64,000 nt of DNA from CAWGUU01 sp963825765. Its GTDB lineage: Bacteria > Actinomycetota > Acidimicrobiia > Acidimicrobiales > AC-14. The stretch spans positions 310,001-374,000 of the forward strand of contig CAWGUU010000003.1 of the NCBI GenBank assembly GCA_963825765.1, given 5' to 3'. Under the pieces are notes generated by a model. It ran no database searches. It was not told where the DNA came from and saw only the letters and a list, made by a program, of their open reading frames with translations. The position numbers were made by a program, and so were the translations under genes. This document shows, piece by piece, positions 26,946 through 36,523 of this stretch (its first letter is position 1; the number at the start of each line of letters is the position of its first letter).

Positions 26946-28097
26946 TCAGGCTCCTGTGCCGAGGCAGGCGGCGGCCCGCTCGTCGATGGGCGGGTGGCTG
27001 GCGGTGAGGAGGCGCCACCACGGCAGGTGCCGGGGGGCCCCGCTGTCGTCGGCGGCGCGCTGCAGCATGGCGCCGAAGTCGTCGGGCCGGTGCAGAAGGT
27101 CGAGGGCGAACCGGTCGGCGGCGCGCTCCTGGGCCCGGTCCCGCCACGCCAGCAGGCAACGGGCCGGGAGCGCCAGCACGGCACCGACCACGAGCAGCAG
27201 GGGGTAGGACGCAGGGTCGCCGATCTGGGCGACGCCGGCCCAGTCGAGCAGCGGTGCGAACGACAGCACGGCGGCGGCGGCGGCCAGGGTGACCAGCTGG
27301 GAGAGGATGGAGAGCGGGAGGCGGCGGGCGGCATGGCCCAGGCGCCAGTGGCCGAGCTCGTGGGCGACGACCTGGTCGACGAGCTCGGGCGGCCAGGTGG
27401 CCACCGCCTGCTCGAGCACGAGCCGCCTGGTCGGGCCGAGCCCGACGACGTAGGCGTTGCAGCGCCGGCTGCCAGGCTTGCCGGCCACGACCACGCCGCC
27501 GGCCAGGTCGACGCCGGCGCGTACGGCCAAGGCCTGGACGCGCTCGGTGAGCTCCGGCGGGGCGGGGACGAGGGGCCCGGCCTGGGCCTTCAGGACGAAC
27601 GGGGTGGCCAGCTGCCAGAGGACCGTGACGCCCGCGAACATCACCCAGGCGATCAGCCACCAGGCTTGCGTGGACCGCAGGAGTGCATACAACGGCACCG
27701 AGACGACGGCGCCGACGGTGACCGCGACGAGCGCGATCTTGGCCTCGCCTCCGGCCCAGCGGGCGAGCGCCCGGGGACGCGGGGGGAGGGGAACCGTGAA
27801 CGGCGCCCGGGCGAGTGCCCGGACGCCGCTCACGACGGCGACGACGACGACCAGTGCCAGGCCCCATGCCTGGACACCGGTGGCATCCAGGATCCGCTGG
27901 GGCAGTTGGGCCGTGACGCACACCACCAAGGCACAGCCGGTCGCAAGCGATTCCGTCACGCCGAGCCCACGTTGCCTGGGAGGGAGGTTCGGGTCGTCGT
28001 GTCGGGGGACGTGCGCTTCGTGGTGTGGGTCAGCGCCAGCCGGCGGGTCGGCCAAGAGGGCGTCCCCACCGCGGGCACCGGTCGTCGACATGGTCAT
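26946..28097 (-). CDS. M48-family membrane zinc metallopeptidase
   Basis: The 383-residue protein has an N-terminal cytoplasmic, histidine-rich tail, about four membrane segments before the catalytic part (about 55-160) and two after. The zinc site is VVAHELGHWRLGH (HExxH near 252) with the third ligand in ERAADRFALDLL. HtpX/Ste24-type enzymes degrade or process membrane proteins. Here it lies between a 31-residue hydrophobic peptide gene (15 nt upstream) and a secreted-domain protein (2 nt downstream), so peptide processing is a reasonable guess but unproven. Confidence 0.88.
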   Translation of the reverse strand: MTMSTTGARGGDALLADPPAGADPHHEAHVPRHDDPNLPPRQRGLGVTESLATGCALVVCVTAQLPQRILDATGVQAWGLALVVVVAVVSGVRALARAPFTVPLPPRPRALARWAGGEAKIALVAVTVGAVVSVPLYALLRSTQAWWLIAWVMFAGVTVLWQLATPFVLKAQAGPLVPAPPELTERVQALAVRAGVDLAGGVVVAGKPGSRRCNAYVVGLGPTRRLVLEQAVATWPPELVDQVVAHELGHWRLGHAARRLPLSILSQLVTLAAAAAVLSFAPLLDWAGVAQIGDPASYPLLLVVGAVLALPARCLLAWRDRAQERAADRFALDLLHRPDDFGAMLQRAADDSGAPRHLPWWRLLTASHPPIDERAAACLGTGA

Positions 28098-28112
28098 TGA
28101 ACGGGGCAGTGA

Positions 28113-28208
28113 CTAGGCGAGGATGCCGGCCAGGATGGGGCCCACGATCGGGATCATGGCGACGACGGAAGCGAGCAGGGGACCGACGACGGGAACGAGC
28201 TTGCGCAT
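28113..28208 (-). CDS. 31-residue hydrophobic peptide with an internal repeat
   Basis: An ATG at 28208 sits about 9 nt after a strong GGAGG. It opens 31 codons ending in TAG: MRKL, then VPVVGPLLAS, VVAM, then IPIVGPILAG, ILA. The two ten-residue blocks are near-duplicates ([VI]P[VI]VGP[LI]LA[SG]). The sequence is almost wholly apolar after the basic MRK, so it could span a membrane once or lie in it as an amphipathic hairpin. It is followed after 15 nt by the M48 peptidase. Resemblance to small membrane-active peptides (type I toxin-like, bacteriocin-like, or a membrane-protein cofactor) is by composition only. Confidence 0.7.
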   Translation of the reverse strand: MRKLVPVVGPLLASVVAMIPIVGPILAGILA

Positions 28209-28409
28209 CTGAGTAGACCTCCGTTTGTGTGCTCTCCTCCACTTTGGGAGGGGGGCTGCCGGGGGGTTTGTTGTCCGGCAGAAGTGGTATCGGCCGGATC
28301 GGAAAACACTTAAGCGATTTGTTGTCGAAAGTTGTCGATCCGTAGTGCGGAGTTGATCGGTCGTGGTGAAAGCCCCGCGTTCCCGGCCTCCGCAGTTAGC
28401 CTGAGGCCG
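28209..28409. promoter_or_regulatory. divergent control region with TTGTTGTC repeats and a leaderless -10
   Basis: 201 bp between the peptide gene (minus) and the first response regulator (plus). GTTGTC occurs three times (28269-28335: TTGTTGTCCGG, TTGTTGTCGAAA, AGTTGTCGATC), with roughly 50- and 11-bp spacing, the kind of direct repeat an OmpR-type regulator binds. TAGCCT at 28397-28402 lies 7 nt before GTG 28410 and looks like a leaderless promoter. Confidence 0.5.
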
Positions 28410-29126
<717 letters not shown>

Positions 29127-29191
29127 AGGGCTCGTCAGGCGGTCCCGACGAGCGTTAGGGGTGTTCCGTGTGCCACCCTCCGGGTACGGAA

Positions 29192-30061
29192 ATGACGCGT
29201 GTCGACGACAGGACGGGAGACCTGCGCCTCGTGAGTGGGGGGCAGCCGGCGTTCGGGGACGCCCGCCCGGACGGCGCCGAGGGCCCTGGAGCCACCGAAC
29301 GCGGCCTCGACCCCCCCGCGATGGCTTCGGCCGACCCCGGGACGCGCCAGACCGGCCGCCGGCGTGGGCCGTCGGGCGCCGCCGGGTACCGCCCGCGCAT
29401 CCTCGTCGTCGAGGACGACCCCAAGATCGGCGACGGCCTGCGCCGGGCCCTGGTCAGCGAGGGCTACGAGGTGGAATGGGTCCTGGACGGGTCCTCGGCA
29501 GCCCGGTCGGCATCCCTGGAGCCGCCCGACCTCGTCGTGCTCGACCTGTACCTCCCCGACGTCGACGGCGTCGACGTGTGCCAGGACCTCCGGGAGGCAT
29601 TCCCGACGCTGCCGATCATGATCCTGAGCGCCCGTACCGACGAGATCGACATCGTGGTGGGGCTCGATGCCGGCGCCGACGACTACATGGTCAAGCCGTT
29701 CCGGCTGGCCGAGCTGCTGGCCCGCATCCGTGCCCACCTGCGGCGCCCCGGGTCGGCGGCGGCAGAGAAGACCACCGTCGGCGACCTCTCCATCGACCTC
29801 GGGGCGAGGCGCGTCACGGTCGGTGCCGCCGACGTCGACCTGCGGCCCAAGGAGCTGGACCTCCTCGTGCTGCTGGCGGCCAACGCCGGTCGGCTCGTGA
29901 GCCGGGACCACATCGTGCGGGAGCTGTGGGAGCCGGGGTCGTCGGGCTCGGCCAAGTCGCTCGACATGCACGTGTCCTCCCTGCGGAGGAAGCTTCTGGA
30001 CGGCGGCAGCGCGACGCGGATCACCACGATCCGCGGCTCGGGCTACCGGCTCGACCCCTGA
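29192..30061 (+). CDS. OmpR-family response regulator (second of two)
   Basis: The 289-residue protein has a 70-residue disordered N-terminal extension, then a receiver domain (RILVVEDDPKIGDGLR, VVLDLYLPDVDG, DYMVKPFRLAEL) and a winged-helix domain (LRPKELDLLVLLA, SRDHIVRELW, KSLDMHVSSLRRKLL, TTIRGSGYRL). All receiver catalytic residues are present. It is 65 nt after the first regulator. Its last 19 bases overlap the 3' end of the histidine kinase on the opposite strand. Confidence 0.93.
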   Translation: MTRVDDRTGDLRLVSGGQPAFGDARPDGAEGPGATERGLDPPAMASADPGTRQTGRRRGPSGAAGYRPRILVVEDDPKIGDGLRRALVSEGYEVEWVLDGSSAARSASLEPPDLVVLDLYLPDVDGVDVCQDLREAFPTLPIMILSARTDEIDIVVGLDAGADDYMVKPFRLAELLARIRAHLRRPGSAAAEKTTVGDLSIDLGARRVTVGAADVDLRPKELDLLVLLAANAGRLVSRDHIVRELWEPGSSGSAKSLDMHVSSLRRKLLDGGSATRITTIRGSGYRLDP

Positions 30062-32970
30062 CCGGACCCGCCTCCTCCAGATCCGCCTGCCCCAGACCCG
30101 ATCGCAGCTGTCACCTCCTCGGTTGACGGCCGTGGGTGCGACGGCACCAGGAAGGCGACGGTCGGCGAGGGCGTCCGGCGACGCAGCAGCAGGCGACCGC
30201 CCTCGGCCTCGGCCAGCGCCCGGGCCAGGTCCAGCCCCATGCCGGTGCCGTCGGATGGGCGTCGGGGCCCGTCGGCCTGGATGCCCGTCCCCTCGTCGCT
30301 GACCTCGATGGCGACACCGCCCGAGACCTTCCTGGCGACCACGCTGATGGCCCCGGTGCCGTGCTTGAGGGCGTTCTCGATCAGGACCCCGAGCACCTGC
30401 CGGGCGGCCGCGTCCGAGCACCGCATCAGCGGCAGCGGCGACTCGACGCTGGTGACCAGCAGGCGGCCGGCGGACTCGACCACGCCCCGCCAGGCCCCGT
30501 CCAGGTCCTCGACGATCTTGTCGACGTCGAGAGCGGCGGGTGCGCTCCGGCGTCGGGGGGCGAGGGCGAGGAAGTCCTCCACCGTCGACTCCAGCCGCTC
30601 GACCTGCTCGAGGATGTCGCGCAGCTCGCTCCTGTCGACGGGACCCGGGCGGCCGGACGCCTGCCCGAGGGAGTTCTCGATGGACAGGCGCATGCCGGTC
30701 AGCGGCGTGCGCAGCTGGTGGGAGGCCTGGGCGCCGAAGGCCCGCCAGCGCTCCTCGCTCTGGCGCCGGTCGGTGATGTCGCGGCCGTTCAGGACGATGC
30801 CGGCGATGGCAGGGTCGGCTCGCAGGTCGCGCACCGAGACGTCGATGTTCAGCCACGCCCCTGCGGCGTTGTGCAGACGGAGCTCGATGGCTGTGGGCGA
30901 GGGGTCCTCCGGCGAGTGGCCGGCGATGAGCCGCAGCGCGGGGGCGGCGTCGTCGGGGTGGATGAGGTCGAGGCCCGACCCCCCGACCAGGCTCTCGGCC
31001 TCGTAACCGAGCACCCGGGCCACCGACGGGCTCGCATAGGTCACCGTCAGGTGCTCGTCGACCACCATGATCAGGTCGCTGGCGTTCTGGACCAGGGACC
31101 GGAACCGGGCCTCGTTCTCGGCCAGGCGGAGCTCGGCCGCCTTGCGGTCGGTGACGTCGCGCGCGTGGATGACGAGCCCCCCCACGTCGGGCTCGCCGGA
31201 GGCGTCGTTGACCACCACCTCGAACCAGCGCCACCGTCCATTGGCCTGCTGCATTCGGAGCTCGATCGGCTCTGGCGGGGCGTCGGCGCCGCTCGCCGAG
31301 GCCAGGATGCCGCTGACCCTGACGCGGTCGTCGGGGTGGACGAGCTCGATCGCCGGCAGGCCCGTGAGGTCCTCCGGGGCGATGCCGAGGAGCCGGCTCG
31401 ACGCCGGGCTGACGAAGCGGAGGCGCCCGTCGGCGCCCATGACGCTGATCAGGTCGGACGAGTACTCGACGAGGGCGCGGAACCGGCGTTCGTGGCGCCG
31501 GGCGTGGAACTCCTCGACGAGCGCGACGCTGTCGAGGGCCAGGGCCACCTGCCCTGCGAGGGTCTCGATCGCCATCGTCGGCTCGATCGCCAGCCGGCGG
31601 GCGGTGGTGACCACGAAGGCGCCCCTGAACTCCTCCCGGCTCCAGAGTGGTACGAGCAGGAGGTGGGACAGCTCGTCGCCCTCCGCCCGGCTGCCGGCGG
31701 GGCCGGCCCCGTTGCCTGGCGATCGAGCCGACGATGGCGATCGGTCGGTGCCGGCCCCGCCGGCGGTCGATCGGTCGGTGCCGCCCCCGTTGGCGGTCGA
31801 TCGGTCGGAGCCGGGGTGGGCGGCGAGGTCGACGGGGGTCGTGTCCTCGATCACCGCCGCCGCCCGCGACGCGAACATGGCCAGGGCCGTGGGTGGGAGC
31901 AGATCGGTGGCCACGGCGGTGCCGAACGCTTCCCCCGAGCGGTGGCCCTCCGACGCCACGACGACGAGGGCCGCCGGATCCCCGGCGGCGATGCTCGCGC
32001 GAGCCCAAGGTTGGTCGCCGGCGGCCAGAGCCAGCAGGGTCCGGGCCGCGGCGTCGTAGATCTCGTCCCTCGTCGTGCACACCACCAGGTCGGCGGAGGC
32101 CGTGCGCAGGGCTCGCTCGCGGGAGGCCTTCCGTTCCTTGGACCGCACCAGGCCGGCCAGCCGGGCGATGACGAGCAAGCCCATCACCACCGAACCGGCC
32201 GCCAGCACGGGCGTCGCTTCGCCGTCGCCCAGCGCCACGGCGAAGGTGAGCAGGGCGGGAACCAGCAGGAGGGCGGCGCACAGCAGGGCCAGACGGCGCC
32301 GGCTGAGCTTGACCTCGCGGGGGACCGGCCGGTCGGTGAGCTGCACCATCGACGGATGGGCGGCGGCCGCTGCGAACAGGACGTAGCTGAGGGCCGACGA
32401 GGCCACGATCCAAGGCCCCGCCGCCGAGTCGAGCGCGTAGAGGGTGGTGAGGGCGTCGGTGACGATGAGGGCGGTGAGTCCGCTGACCATGAGGTAGTAG
32501 CTGGCCGGGTGCCGCCCCGAGCCCACCGCCAACCGCACCGTCACCGCCACCAGCACCACGTCGGCCACGCCATAGGCCGCGGTCAGGAGCTTCTCGATGC
32601 TGCCGTAGGACGGGTCCCGCAGGTAGGGGTACACGACGTAGGCGAAGACGACGACGCCGACCGCGGTGGCGACGATGACGGCGTCGAGCAGGCTGTCGTC
32701 CTCGGCCGACGCCGACCGGCGCCTGACCATGTCGGTGGTGCCGACGATCATCAGCCCGTAGCCGATGAGGAAGAAGGCGTCGGCGGGAGAGGGGAACGGC
32801 GCAGCCTCCCCTGCAGGGCTGACGACCGCGACGACGGCCCGGCCGAGAAGGAAGGCCAGGCCGCCGGCAGCCACGAACCACCAGCCCCCGGCCGCCCCGG
32901 GCCGCCGGCGGATGCCGACGACGGCGACGACGATCGACGCCAGGCTGACGAGTGCGCCGAGCTCCAGCAC
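30043..32970 (-). CDS. large multi-sensor PAS/GAF histidine kinase
   Basis: The 975-residue protein has about nine membrane segments (residues 1-285), a GAF-like region interrupted by a low-complexity insert of repeated DRST-G units (encoded at about 31725-31815), two PAS domains (FRALVEYSSDLISVM and FRSLVQNASDLIMVV, each with HPDD and a DRK/DRR-type end), then the kinase: H-box ASHQLRTPLTGMRL, N-box GVLIENALKHGTG, G-boxes SDEGTGIQADG and GTGMGLDLARALAEAEGG. It faces the two response regulators tail to tail, overlapping the second by 19 nt, and is the obvious partner for one or both. The signal is unknown. Confidence 0.92.
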   Translation of the reverse strand: MLELGALVSLASIVVAVVGIRRRPGAAGGWWFVAAGGLAFLLGRAVVAVVSPAGEAAPFPSPADAFFLIGYGLMIVGTTDMVRRRSASAEDDSLLDAVIVATAVGVVVFAYVVYPYLRDPSYGSIEKLLTAAYGVADVVLVAVTVRLAVGSGRHPASYYLMVSGLTALIVTDALTTLYALDSAAGPWIVASSALSYVLFAAAAAHPSMVQLTDRPVPREVKLSRRRLALLCAALLLVPALLTFAVALGDGEATPVLAAGSVVMGLLVIARLAGLVRSKERKASRERALRTASADLVVCTTRDEIYDAAARTLLALAAGDQPWARASIAAGDPAALVVVASEGHRSGEAFGTAVATDLLPPTALAMFASRAAAVIEDTTPVDLAAHPGSDRSTANGGGTDRSTAGGAGTDRSPSSARSPGNGAGPAGSRAEGDELSHLLLVPLWSREEFRGAFVVTTARRLAIEPTMAIETLAGQVALALDSVALVEEFHARRHERRFRALVEYSSDLISVMGADGRLRFVSPASSRLLGIAPEDLTGLPAIELVHPDDRVRVSGILASASGADAPPEPIELRMQQANGRWRWFEVVVNDASGEPDVGGLVIHARDVTDRKAAELRLAENEARFRSLVQNASDLIMVVDEHLTVTYASPSVARVLGYEAESLVGGSGLDLIHPDDAAPALRLIAGHSPEDPSPTAIELRLHNAAGAWLNIDVSVRDLRADPAIAGIVLNGRDITDRRQSEERWRAFGAQASHQLRTPLTGMRLSIENSLGQASGRPGPVDRSELRDILEQVERLESTVEDFLALAPRRRSAPAALDVDKIVEDLDGAWRGVVESAGRLLVTSVESPLPLMRCSDAAARQVLGVLIENALKHGTGAISVVARKVSGGVAIEVSDEGTGIQADGPRRPSDGTGMGLDLARALAEAEGGRLLLRRRTPSPTVAFLVPSHPRPSTEEVTAAIGSGAGGSGGGGSGQGSSR

Positions 32971-33103
32971 GTTCAGTCGATCCCGGCGTCCCGGTCGGCC
33001 GCACCGGCCACCGTTCGACCTCGCGTCACCGGCCTAGGGTAGCTGTGCCGCCGTTCGAAGACCCTCCGAGCCGCCCCTTGTCCTTGCCCCTCACCATCGC
33101 CCC

Positions 33104-33700
33104 GTGGAATGTGGCCCGGTGACGAGCCCGGTGGTGTCCTCCCGTCCCAATGACCGGGGTCGGGTCGACACGCTTTCGACGATCGACGACGGGATGAAGG
33201 AACAGTTCCTGGCGATCTACCGGGCCGCTTTCGCTCCTCTCGAGGAGCTAGCCCCGGCACGACAGGGGCTCACCGACGAGGAGTTCAACGCCCAGATGGA
33301 CGACGAAACCGTGCTCAAGATTGTCGGCTATAACGTCGGCGACGAACCAGTAGCACTCACGTTCATGTCACCCAATTTGGCGTCCGTCCCCTGGATCAGC
33401 CCACGCTACTTCCAGGTGAGGTTCCCGGAACACACGGCCCGGAACGCGGTCTTCTATTTCGGCGCGTTGCTGGTGAGGGAGCCGGAGCGCGCCGGGCCCT
33501 GGGCCGTCCTCGTGCTGGAGGAGGCCGCCCGCCACATAACTCGTGCCGGCGGCGTGGCCGTCTTCGACTGCTGCGCCCACAACGTGGACAGGAAGGTCCC
33601 CGAGCTGATCGCACGCATCACCCGCCGGATCTCCGTCCTGGAGACCGAGGAGCTCGAACCCCAGCGCTACTTCGCCTACACGTTGCACGGCTTCAAGTAG
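33104..33700 (+). CDS. hypothetical protein, possible GNAT-like fold
   Basis: Up to 198 residues from GTG 33104; GTG 33119 and ATG 33194 (MKEQFLAIYRAAFAPLEELA) are alternatives, and the first 30 residues look non-conserved. The core mixes strands and helices (YFQVRFPEHTARNAVFYFGALLV, then WAVLVLEEAARHITRAGGVAVFDCCAHN), a pattern reminiscent of acyl-CoA-binding GNAT folds without a clear pyrophosphate loop. I do not recognise the family. It converges with the SpeD-like gene, 41 nt apart. Confidence 0.6.
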   Translation: MECGPVTSPVVSSRPNDRGRVDTLSTIDDGMKEQFLAIYRAAFAPLEELAPARQGLTDEEFNAQMDDETVLKIVGYNVGDEPVALTFMSPNLASVPWISPRYFQVRFPEHTARNAVFYFGALLVREPERAGPWAVLVLEEAARHITRAGGVAVFDCCAHNVDRKVPELIARITRRISVLETEELEPQRYFAYTLHGFK

Positions 33701-33741
33701 CTCCGGCCACGGCATGGCGTAGGCGGTGGATCCCATCGGCG

Positions 33742-34209
33742 CTAACGATGGCCGCTCCAGGCCAGCCGCTCCTTCTCGATGTCGGCGCCCCAGTGGCGAC
33801 CGCGGGTCTGGGTCTCGAGCTCACGGACCCGGTGAGACCCGAAGAAGTCCCGGCAGACCCCGAGCACCACCTCGTGGTCGAAGTCGCGGCACGAGAAGAT
33901 GTCGACGAAGGCCGCCCCGAGATGGGGGTACGTGTGAATGGCGGCGTGCGATTCGTACAGAATGACGACACCGGAGACGCCGCTATGGTCCGGTCCGCCG
34001 TCCTCTCTGCCGGTCAATGGGCCAGCCAGGACGCGCATCTTGACCCGCCGGACGAGCGACTGCAGGAATCGCTTCACAGTTTCCGGGTCGTCGAGCTTTT
34101 CCCGGTCTTCGATCGAATCGAGTCGCAACGTGAGATGAAGCCCGTACGTGTCGATGAGCAACTGCACACCTTCCCCTATGACTATCGTCCGACACAACTG
34201 TCGGACCAT
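33742..34209 (-). CDS. SpeD-family (AdoMet decarboxylase-like) pyruvoyl enzyme
   Basis: Small pyruvoyl decarboxylase that cleaves itself at Glu-Ser. The self-processing site YESHAAIHTYP carries the precursor serine and the His of IHTYP; the catalytic Cys is in VDIFSCRDFD. Length is about 140-155 residues. ATG 34209 is the longest plausible start, but GTG 34167 or TTG 34161 just after AGGGGAAGG fits a ribosome-binding site better. Bacterial SpeD relatives are known to have become arginine or ornithine decarboxylases. No spermidine synthase (speE) is nearby, so AdoMet as substrate is not assured. Confidence 0.85.
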   Translation of the reverse strand: MVRQLCRTIVIGEGVQLLIDTYGLHLTLRLDSIEDREKLDDPETVKRFLQSLVRRVKMRVLAGPLTGREDGGPDHSGVSGVVILYESHAAIHTYPHLGAAFVDIFSCRDFDHEVVLGVCRDFFGSHRVRELETQTRGRHWGADIEKERLAWSGHR

Positions 34210-34658
34210 TTTGCTCGACAGTTGACGCCGACCGAGGGGAATGAGCGGCGCAGCACGGCGGCGGACCGGCGTGCACACGGTGACGGGGCGCGCGCGACGG
34301 CTTGCCCGCGGTGGCTGCGCGGACCGACCGATCGCTCCGCTGCTACGGCCGTCGGTGGCGCTCGACGACCTCGAGATGCCTCATGGCCGTCGTCGGAAGA
34401 GTCAGGCGCACAGGCCGCCGCCGGCTGGGGTGACGGCGACCTGTGCTCTGCGTTGACTCAACGTCGGGACGATACCCAACCGCTGTCGCGTTGACAAGGC
34501 GAGGGCTGGATGTTGATCTAGCGTTTACCAAGAGTTCTCACGGGACGTCCGGTGCCGACCCCGCGCGGACGTCCTGCGTCGTCGCGGTAGCACCCTGATC
34601 CCACCCCCGACCGCTCCCTCGACTGCAGGCTTACACTCGGTTCAGGGAGGGTGACGCG
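34210..34658. other. gene-poor region between speD-like gene and ppk2
   Basis: About 450 bp. CGACAGTTG (34215-34223) and CAACTGTCG (34196-34204 region) form an inverted repeat just upstream of the SpeD-like start and could be an operator. CTAGCGTTTACC near 34519 contains a -10-like hexamer, and TACACT at 34634 lies about 20 nt before the ppk2 ATG. Short open frames here lack ribosome sites or protein-like composition; I call none of them. Confidence 0.4.
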
Positions 34659-35498
34659 ATGGGGCCCGAACAGGCACAGCTGCACAACCTCGGGCACACC
34701 GACCCGTCGCCCTCGCCGTCTCCGTCGATGTCGAAGAAGTCGTTCGAGAAGGCCCTCGCCGCCCAGCAGCTCGAGCTGGTGAAGATGCTCGACTGGATCC
34801 GCGAGAGCGGCCATCGGCTGGTGATCCTGTTCGAGGGCCGCGACGCGGCCGGCAAGGGTGGGACGATCAAGCGGATCTCGGAGCCCCTCAACCCCCGTTT
34901 CTGTCGGGTGACGGCCCTCCCCGCCCCCACCGAGCGCGAGCGCGGGGAGTGGTACTTCCAACGCTACGTCGCCCACCTGCCCACCGCCGGGGAGATGGTG
35001 CTGTTCGACCGCTCCTGGTACAACCGGGCCGGTGTCGAGCGGGTGATGGGGTTCTGCACCGACGCCGAGTACTGGGACTTCCTGCGATCGGTACCCGAGT
35101 TCGAGCGGATGCTCCTGCGATCGGGGATCCAACTGGTCAAGTACTGGTTCTCGGTGTCCGACACCGAGCAGGCCCGACGCTTCCAGGCCCGCATCGACGA
35201 CCGGGCCAAGAACTGGAAGCTGTCGCCCATGGACCTGTCGGCCCGGACCCGCTGGGTCGACTACTCCAAGGCCAAGGACATCATGGTGGAGCACACCTCC
35301 ACGCCGGAGTCGCCGTGGTGGGAGGTCGACTCCGACGACAAGCGCCGGGCCCGGCTCAACTGCATCAGCCACCTGCTCTCGCTCGTCCCCTACACCGAGG
35401 TCCCCCGTGAGCCGGTCGTGCTCCCGCCCCGGCAGGACGACACCGGCTACCGGCGACCGCCGAAGGAAAGCCTCAACTGGATTCCCAAGGTGTATTGA
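34659..35498 (+). CDS. ppk2: polyphosphate kinase 2
   Basis: Transfers phosphate between polyphosphate and nucleotides. The 279-residue single-domain protein has Walker A FEGRDAAGKGGTIKRI (about 58-73), lid region PLNPRFCRVTALPAPTERERGEWYFQRYV, Walker B VLFDRSWYNRAGVERVMGFC, and KFWFS-equivalent VKYWFSVSD. The first 25 residues (Pro-Ser repeats) are probably a disordered tail. Length and motifs fit class I PPK2, which mainly makes NDP into NTP from polyphosphate. It is monocistronic here. Confidence 0.96.
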   Translation: MGPEQAQLHNLGHTDPSPSPSPSMSKKSFEKALAAQQLELVKMLDWIRESGHRLVILFEGRDAAGKGGTIKRISEPLNPRFCRVTALPAPTERERGEWYFQRYVAHLPTAGEMVLFDRSWYNRAGVERVMGFCTDAEYWDFLRSVPEFERMLLRSGIQLVKYWFSVSDTEQARRFQARIDDRAKNWKLSPMDLSARTRWVDYSKAKDIMVEHTSTPESPWWEVDSDDKRRARLNCISHLLSLVPYTEVPREPVVLPPRQDDTGYRRPPKESLNWIPKVY

Positions 35499-35546
35499 GG
35501 CCGCGGCTGTCTTTTCGGGAGTCAGTCAGGCGTTCCGGGAGTCGGG

Positions 35547-36428
35547 TTAGGCGGCGTAGCTTGGGCGTCGAAGCCGGGGCCGCAGGGCTGCGAAGCCGCA
35601 CGCGAGGACGACAAGGGCATACGCGGGCCAGCGCAGCGGTGCAAGGTCGGCCGATGACGTCAGCTCACGGATGTTGACGACGAAGAGCAGGCCGGCGACG
35701 GCGACGCCGAGGCCGCGGGCGGGGACGAATCGGATGCTCCACGCCGCGAGGGGTGCGGCCAGCACTCCTCCGGCCAGCATCGCCACGACGACGGCGACGT
35801 CGACGCCGCCCCCGCCGATGGAGGCCAGCAGCGAGCCGGATGCCACGACGGCGACGGCCACCTCGGCGGTGTTGACCGACCCGATCGCGAAGCGGGGGGC
35901 GAGGCCGCGCTGGAGCAGGAACGGGGTCACCACCGGGCCCCACGCCCCGATGAGGCCATTGGTGACTCCGCCCACGGCGGCAACAGCTGTCGTACCTCGC
36001 TCGTTGTAGGTGACACCCTCCTCGTCCAGAGGCGCATCTGCGCCCGAGGTGGTGGGGAGCGCTCGGCTGAAACGGAAGAGGATCCGTGCGGCCATGACGA
36101 GGAGCAGCACGGCCAGAACCGGCTTCAACCTGTCGCCGTCGACGTTGGCGAGCACGGTCACGCCGACGAGGGCCCCGAGCGAGCCGGGGATGGCCAGGCG
36201 TCGAACCAGCCGGCGGTCGATGTTGCCGAACCGCCAGTGGGAGACGGCGGCGCTTATACCGGTGGCCACCTTGACCAGGTTGACGGTGACCGAGATGCCG
36301 GCAGGCGAGAGGCCGGTGCCGAGGAGGATGCTGGACGAGGTCGGGCCGAAGCCCATGCCGAGGGCGCCGTCGACGAACGAGGCGGCAAACCCGGCGAGGA
36401 AGACGACCAAGAGCTCGTTGATCTCCAC
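35547..36428 (-). CDS. TauE/SafE-family anion permease
   Basis: The 293-residue membrane protein has about eight hydrophobic segments in two repeats, opening with LVVFLAGFAASFVDGALGMGFG and with the matching second half GGVTNGLIGAWGPVVTPFLL. TauE/SafE proteins move sulfite, sulfoacetate or similar anions. I use GTG 36428 (MEINELLVV); the frame extends to 36491 but that stretch covers the candidate regulator site. An Rrf2-family regulator diverges from it, 96 bp between starts, a pairing often tied to sulfur metabolism. Confidence 0.9.
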   Translation of the reverse strand: MEINELLVVFLAGFAASFVDGALGMGFGPTSSSILLGTGLSPAGISVTVNLVKVATGISAAVSHWRFGNIDRRLVRRLAIPGSLGALVGVTVLANVDGDRLKPVLAVLLLVMAARILFRFSRALPTTSGADAPLDEEGVTYNERGTTAVAAVGGVTNGLIGAWGPVVTPFLLQRGLAPRFAIGSVNTAEVAVAVVASGSLLASIGGGGVDVAVVVAMLAGGVLAAPLAAWSIRFVPARGLGVAVAGLLFVVNIRELTSSADLAPLRWPAYALVVLACGFAALRPRLRRPSYAA

Positions 36429-36466
36429 AAAGGTAGTGGGAAAAGTGGAGTCGAAGCAACGGCCAT

Positions 36467-36496
36467 CACATGTGTGGAGGCCCACATGCACATGGG
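36467..36496. promoter_or_regulatory. candidate Rrf2 operator in the TauE/Rrf2 divergent promoter
   Basis: CACATGTG (36467-36474) is a perfect palindrome, and CCCACATGCACATGGG (36481-36496) is a 16-bp imperfect one with CCCA-TGCA-TGGG symmetry. They are 6 bp apart between the divergent starts. This is the natural place for the adjacent Rrf2 protein to control both genes. Confidence 0.5.
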
Positions 36497-36523
36497 TGTG
36501 AGGCGTTCTGGGACGATGGCGCC

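Noticed and set aside
30136..33042. 968-codon plus-strand open frame
   Set aside because: Exact antisense of the histidine kinase, with Arg/Gly/Asp-rich composition and no motifs; a high-GC shadow.
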